Shown piece by piece: positions 63,045 to 64,000 of a stretch of 64,000 nucleotides of DNA; the stretch's first letter is position 1; the number at the start of each line of letters is the position of its first letter. The stretch is from Tardiphaga sp. P9-11 (lineage in GTDB: Bacteria > Pseudomonadota > Alphaproteobacteria > Rhizobiales > Xanthobacteraceae), in assembly GCF_008329525.1 (NCBI RefSeq), contig NZ_NPKQ01000004.1, positions 310,001 through 374,000 of the forward strand, read 5' to 3'. The notes beneath the pieces were generated by a model that searched no databases, was not told the origin of the DNA, and saw nothing but the letters and a program-made list of their open reading frames with translations. Both the position numbers and the translations under genes were made by a program.

Positions 63045-64000
63045 ATGGACTCCGCGGAAGAGATTGTTATTGAAGAGAAAAAGGGCGAAGCGAAACCTGC
63101 GGAGGTGGTAGCATCAGGTCCCGAGCGCTTCATTAATCGCGAGCTGTCCTGGCTGCACTTCAATCGTCGTGTCCTCGAAGAGTCCGTCAATCTGGGGCAC
63201 CCGGCGCTGGAGCGCGTTCGCTTCCTGTCGATTTCCGCAAACAACCTTGATGAATTCTTCATGGTCCGCGTTGCGGGTATCAAGGCGCAGGTCCGCGAGG
63301 GAATCACGGAGCGCAGTCCGGACGGGCTAACCCCGGCTGAGCAGCTGGTGTTGATCAACAGCGCGGTCTCCAAGCTTGGGTCCGATCAGCAGGCGATCTG
63401 GCGTGACCAGCGCGGTATGCTGGCCGATGTCGGCATCGTGCTGCTCGACGGCAAGGAGGTCAGCAAGGCCGACCGGACCTGGATCGAAGATCATTTCCTC
63501 CACAACATTTTCCCGCTGTTGACGCCGCTGGCGATCGATCCGGCGCATCCATTCCCGTTCATTCCAAGCCTAGGCTTCACCATCGCGCTGCATCTCTCGC
63601 GGGTGTCCGACGGCAAGATGATGAACGCGCTGATCCGCATGCCCGGCAAGATAGATCGCTTCATCCGTCTGCCGACCCCCGGCAAGGACGGCGCGGTCCG
63701 CCTGATCACTTTGGAACAGGCCACCGGCCTGTTCATCGCCCGGCTGTTCCCGGGCTACACCGTGCAGGGGCAGGGTGCCTTCCGCATCATCCGCGACAGC
63801 GAGTTGGAAGTCGAAGAAGAGGCCGAGGATCTGGTCCGCTTGTTCGAGACCGCGCTGAAGCGTCGCCGCAGAGGGTCGGTGATCCGCCTCGAAATCGAGG
63901 CCAGCATGCCGGCAGAACTCCGTGCCTTTGTGCAGCGCGCGCTGGCAACCTCTGACGACGAAATCCTGCTCGTCGATGGCATTCTCGCCATGAACGAGGT
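63045..64000 (+). CDS. ppk: Polyphosphate kinase 1, 5' part
   Basis: The first 318 codons are visible; the gene leaves the window at the right edge. Residues 1-27 are a Glu/Lys-rich leader. [20 protein letters not shown] and [19 protein letters not shown] are the PPK1 N-domain signature, and [20 protein letters not shown] belongs to the next domain. The phospho-histidine domains lie beyond the edge. It makes polyphosphate from ATP. ppx often follows in this group, but is outside the window. Confidence 0.95.
   Translation, partial: MDSAEEIVIEEKKGEAKPAEVVASGPERFINRELSWLHFNRRVLEESVNLGHPALERVRFLSISANNLDEFFMVRVAGIKAQVREGITERSPDGLTPAEQLVLINSAVSKLGSDQQAIWRDQRGMLADVGIVLLDGKEVSKADRTWIEDHFLHNIFPLLTPLAIDPAHPFPFIPSLGFTIALHLSRVSDGKMMNALIRMPGKIDRFIRLPTPGKDGAVRLITLEQATGLFIARLFPGYTVQGQGAFRIIRDSELEVEEEAEDLVRLFETALKRRRRGSVIRLEIEASMPAELRAFVQRALATSDDEILLVDGILAMNE

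Noticed and set aside
1-64000. CRISPR arrays, tRNA/rRNA genes, transposases, phage genes
   Set aside because: None could be recognised on either strand; the repeats found are short palindromes or in-gene repeats.

Overview
The window is a high-GC chromosomal stretch from an alphaproteobacterium, most likely a member of the Bradyrhizobium/Rhodopseudomonas/Tardiphaga group (Nitrobacteraceae). This is inferred from gene order (radA-cvpA-purF; rpsF-rpsR-DUF2232-rplI beside fabD-fabG-acpP-fabF-mltG-yicC-gmk; lptF-lptG-lptD-surA-pdxA-rsmA; purM-purN with hdaA-ppk), from protein style, and from short palindromic repeats of the kind common in that group. I see no rRNA, tRNA, CRISPR array, transposase or phage gene.

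Layout. 1-5.3 kb, minus strand: a beta-propeller fragment, an SDR oxidoreductase, purF, cvpA and radA. 5.4-13.6 kb looks accessory. It opens with a decayed copy of the first 30 codons of radA. A PIG-L-like protein with an altered metal motif and a GT4 glycosyltransferase follow, both in DNA visibly poorer in GC. Then come a secreted Cys-rich protein, a translationally coupled ParD-like/methionine aminopeptidase pair and a large PAS-GGDEF-EAL protein. 13.6-19.2 kb, minus: TauE/SafE permease, alr, dnaB, cfa. 19.4-23.1 kb: a monoheme-type secreted protein with a long Pro/Lys/Glu tail, then the rpsF-rpsR-DUF2232-rplI cluster. 23.5-30.8 kb, plus: fabD, fabG, acpP, fabF, mltG, yicC, gmk and a TIGR00725/LOG-type protein.

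30.9-34.7 kb, plus: a four-gene ABC importer (permease, ATPase, Tat-exported binding protein, second permease). It is preceded by a near-consensus Pho box correctly placed before a TATACT -10, so it is probably a phosphate-starvation importer for a phosphonate or organophosphate. 34.8-43.7 kb, minus: a zinc alcohol dehydrogenase, rsmA, pdxA, surA, lptD, lptG and lptF (outer-membrane biogenesis). 44.2-51.1 kb: pepA and holC, a lipoprotein, an ABC-F ATPase, a small NepR-like ORF, a Gly/His-rich secreted peptide, ndk and a TerC/YjbE protein. 51.2-59.6 kb is mixed accessory: an autotransporter-like barrel, a cold-shock protein, a histone-tail-like protein, a Cache-type adenylate cyclase, a TetR regulator, a fatty-acid desaturase, a MetX-like hydrolase and a haloperoxidase-type hydrolase with a clear operator-like palindrome between the last two. 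59.7-64 kb: purN/purM, a CDP-alcohol phosphatidyltransferase, hdaA and the 5' part of ppk.

Most of the window is core metabolism and envelope biogenesis. The candidates for something new are the radA scar with its neighbouring cargo, the ParD-like/MetAP module, the variant PIG-L/glycosyltransferase pair and the Pho-boxed importer. Family assignments come from reading motifs and recalled family knowledge; no database search was run.
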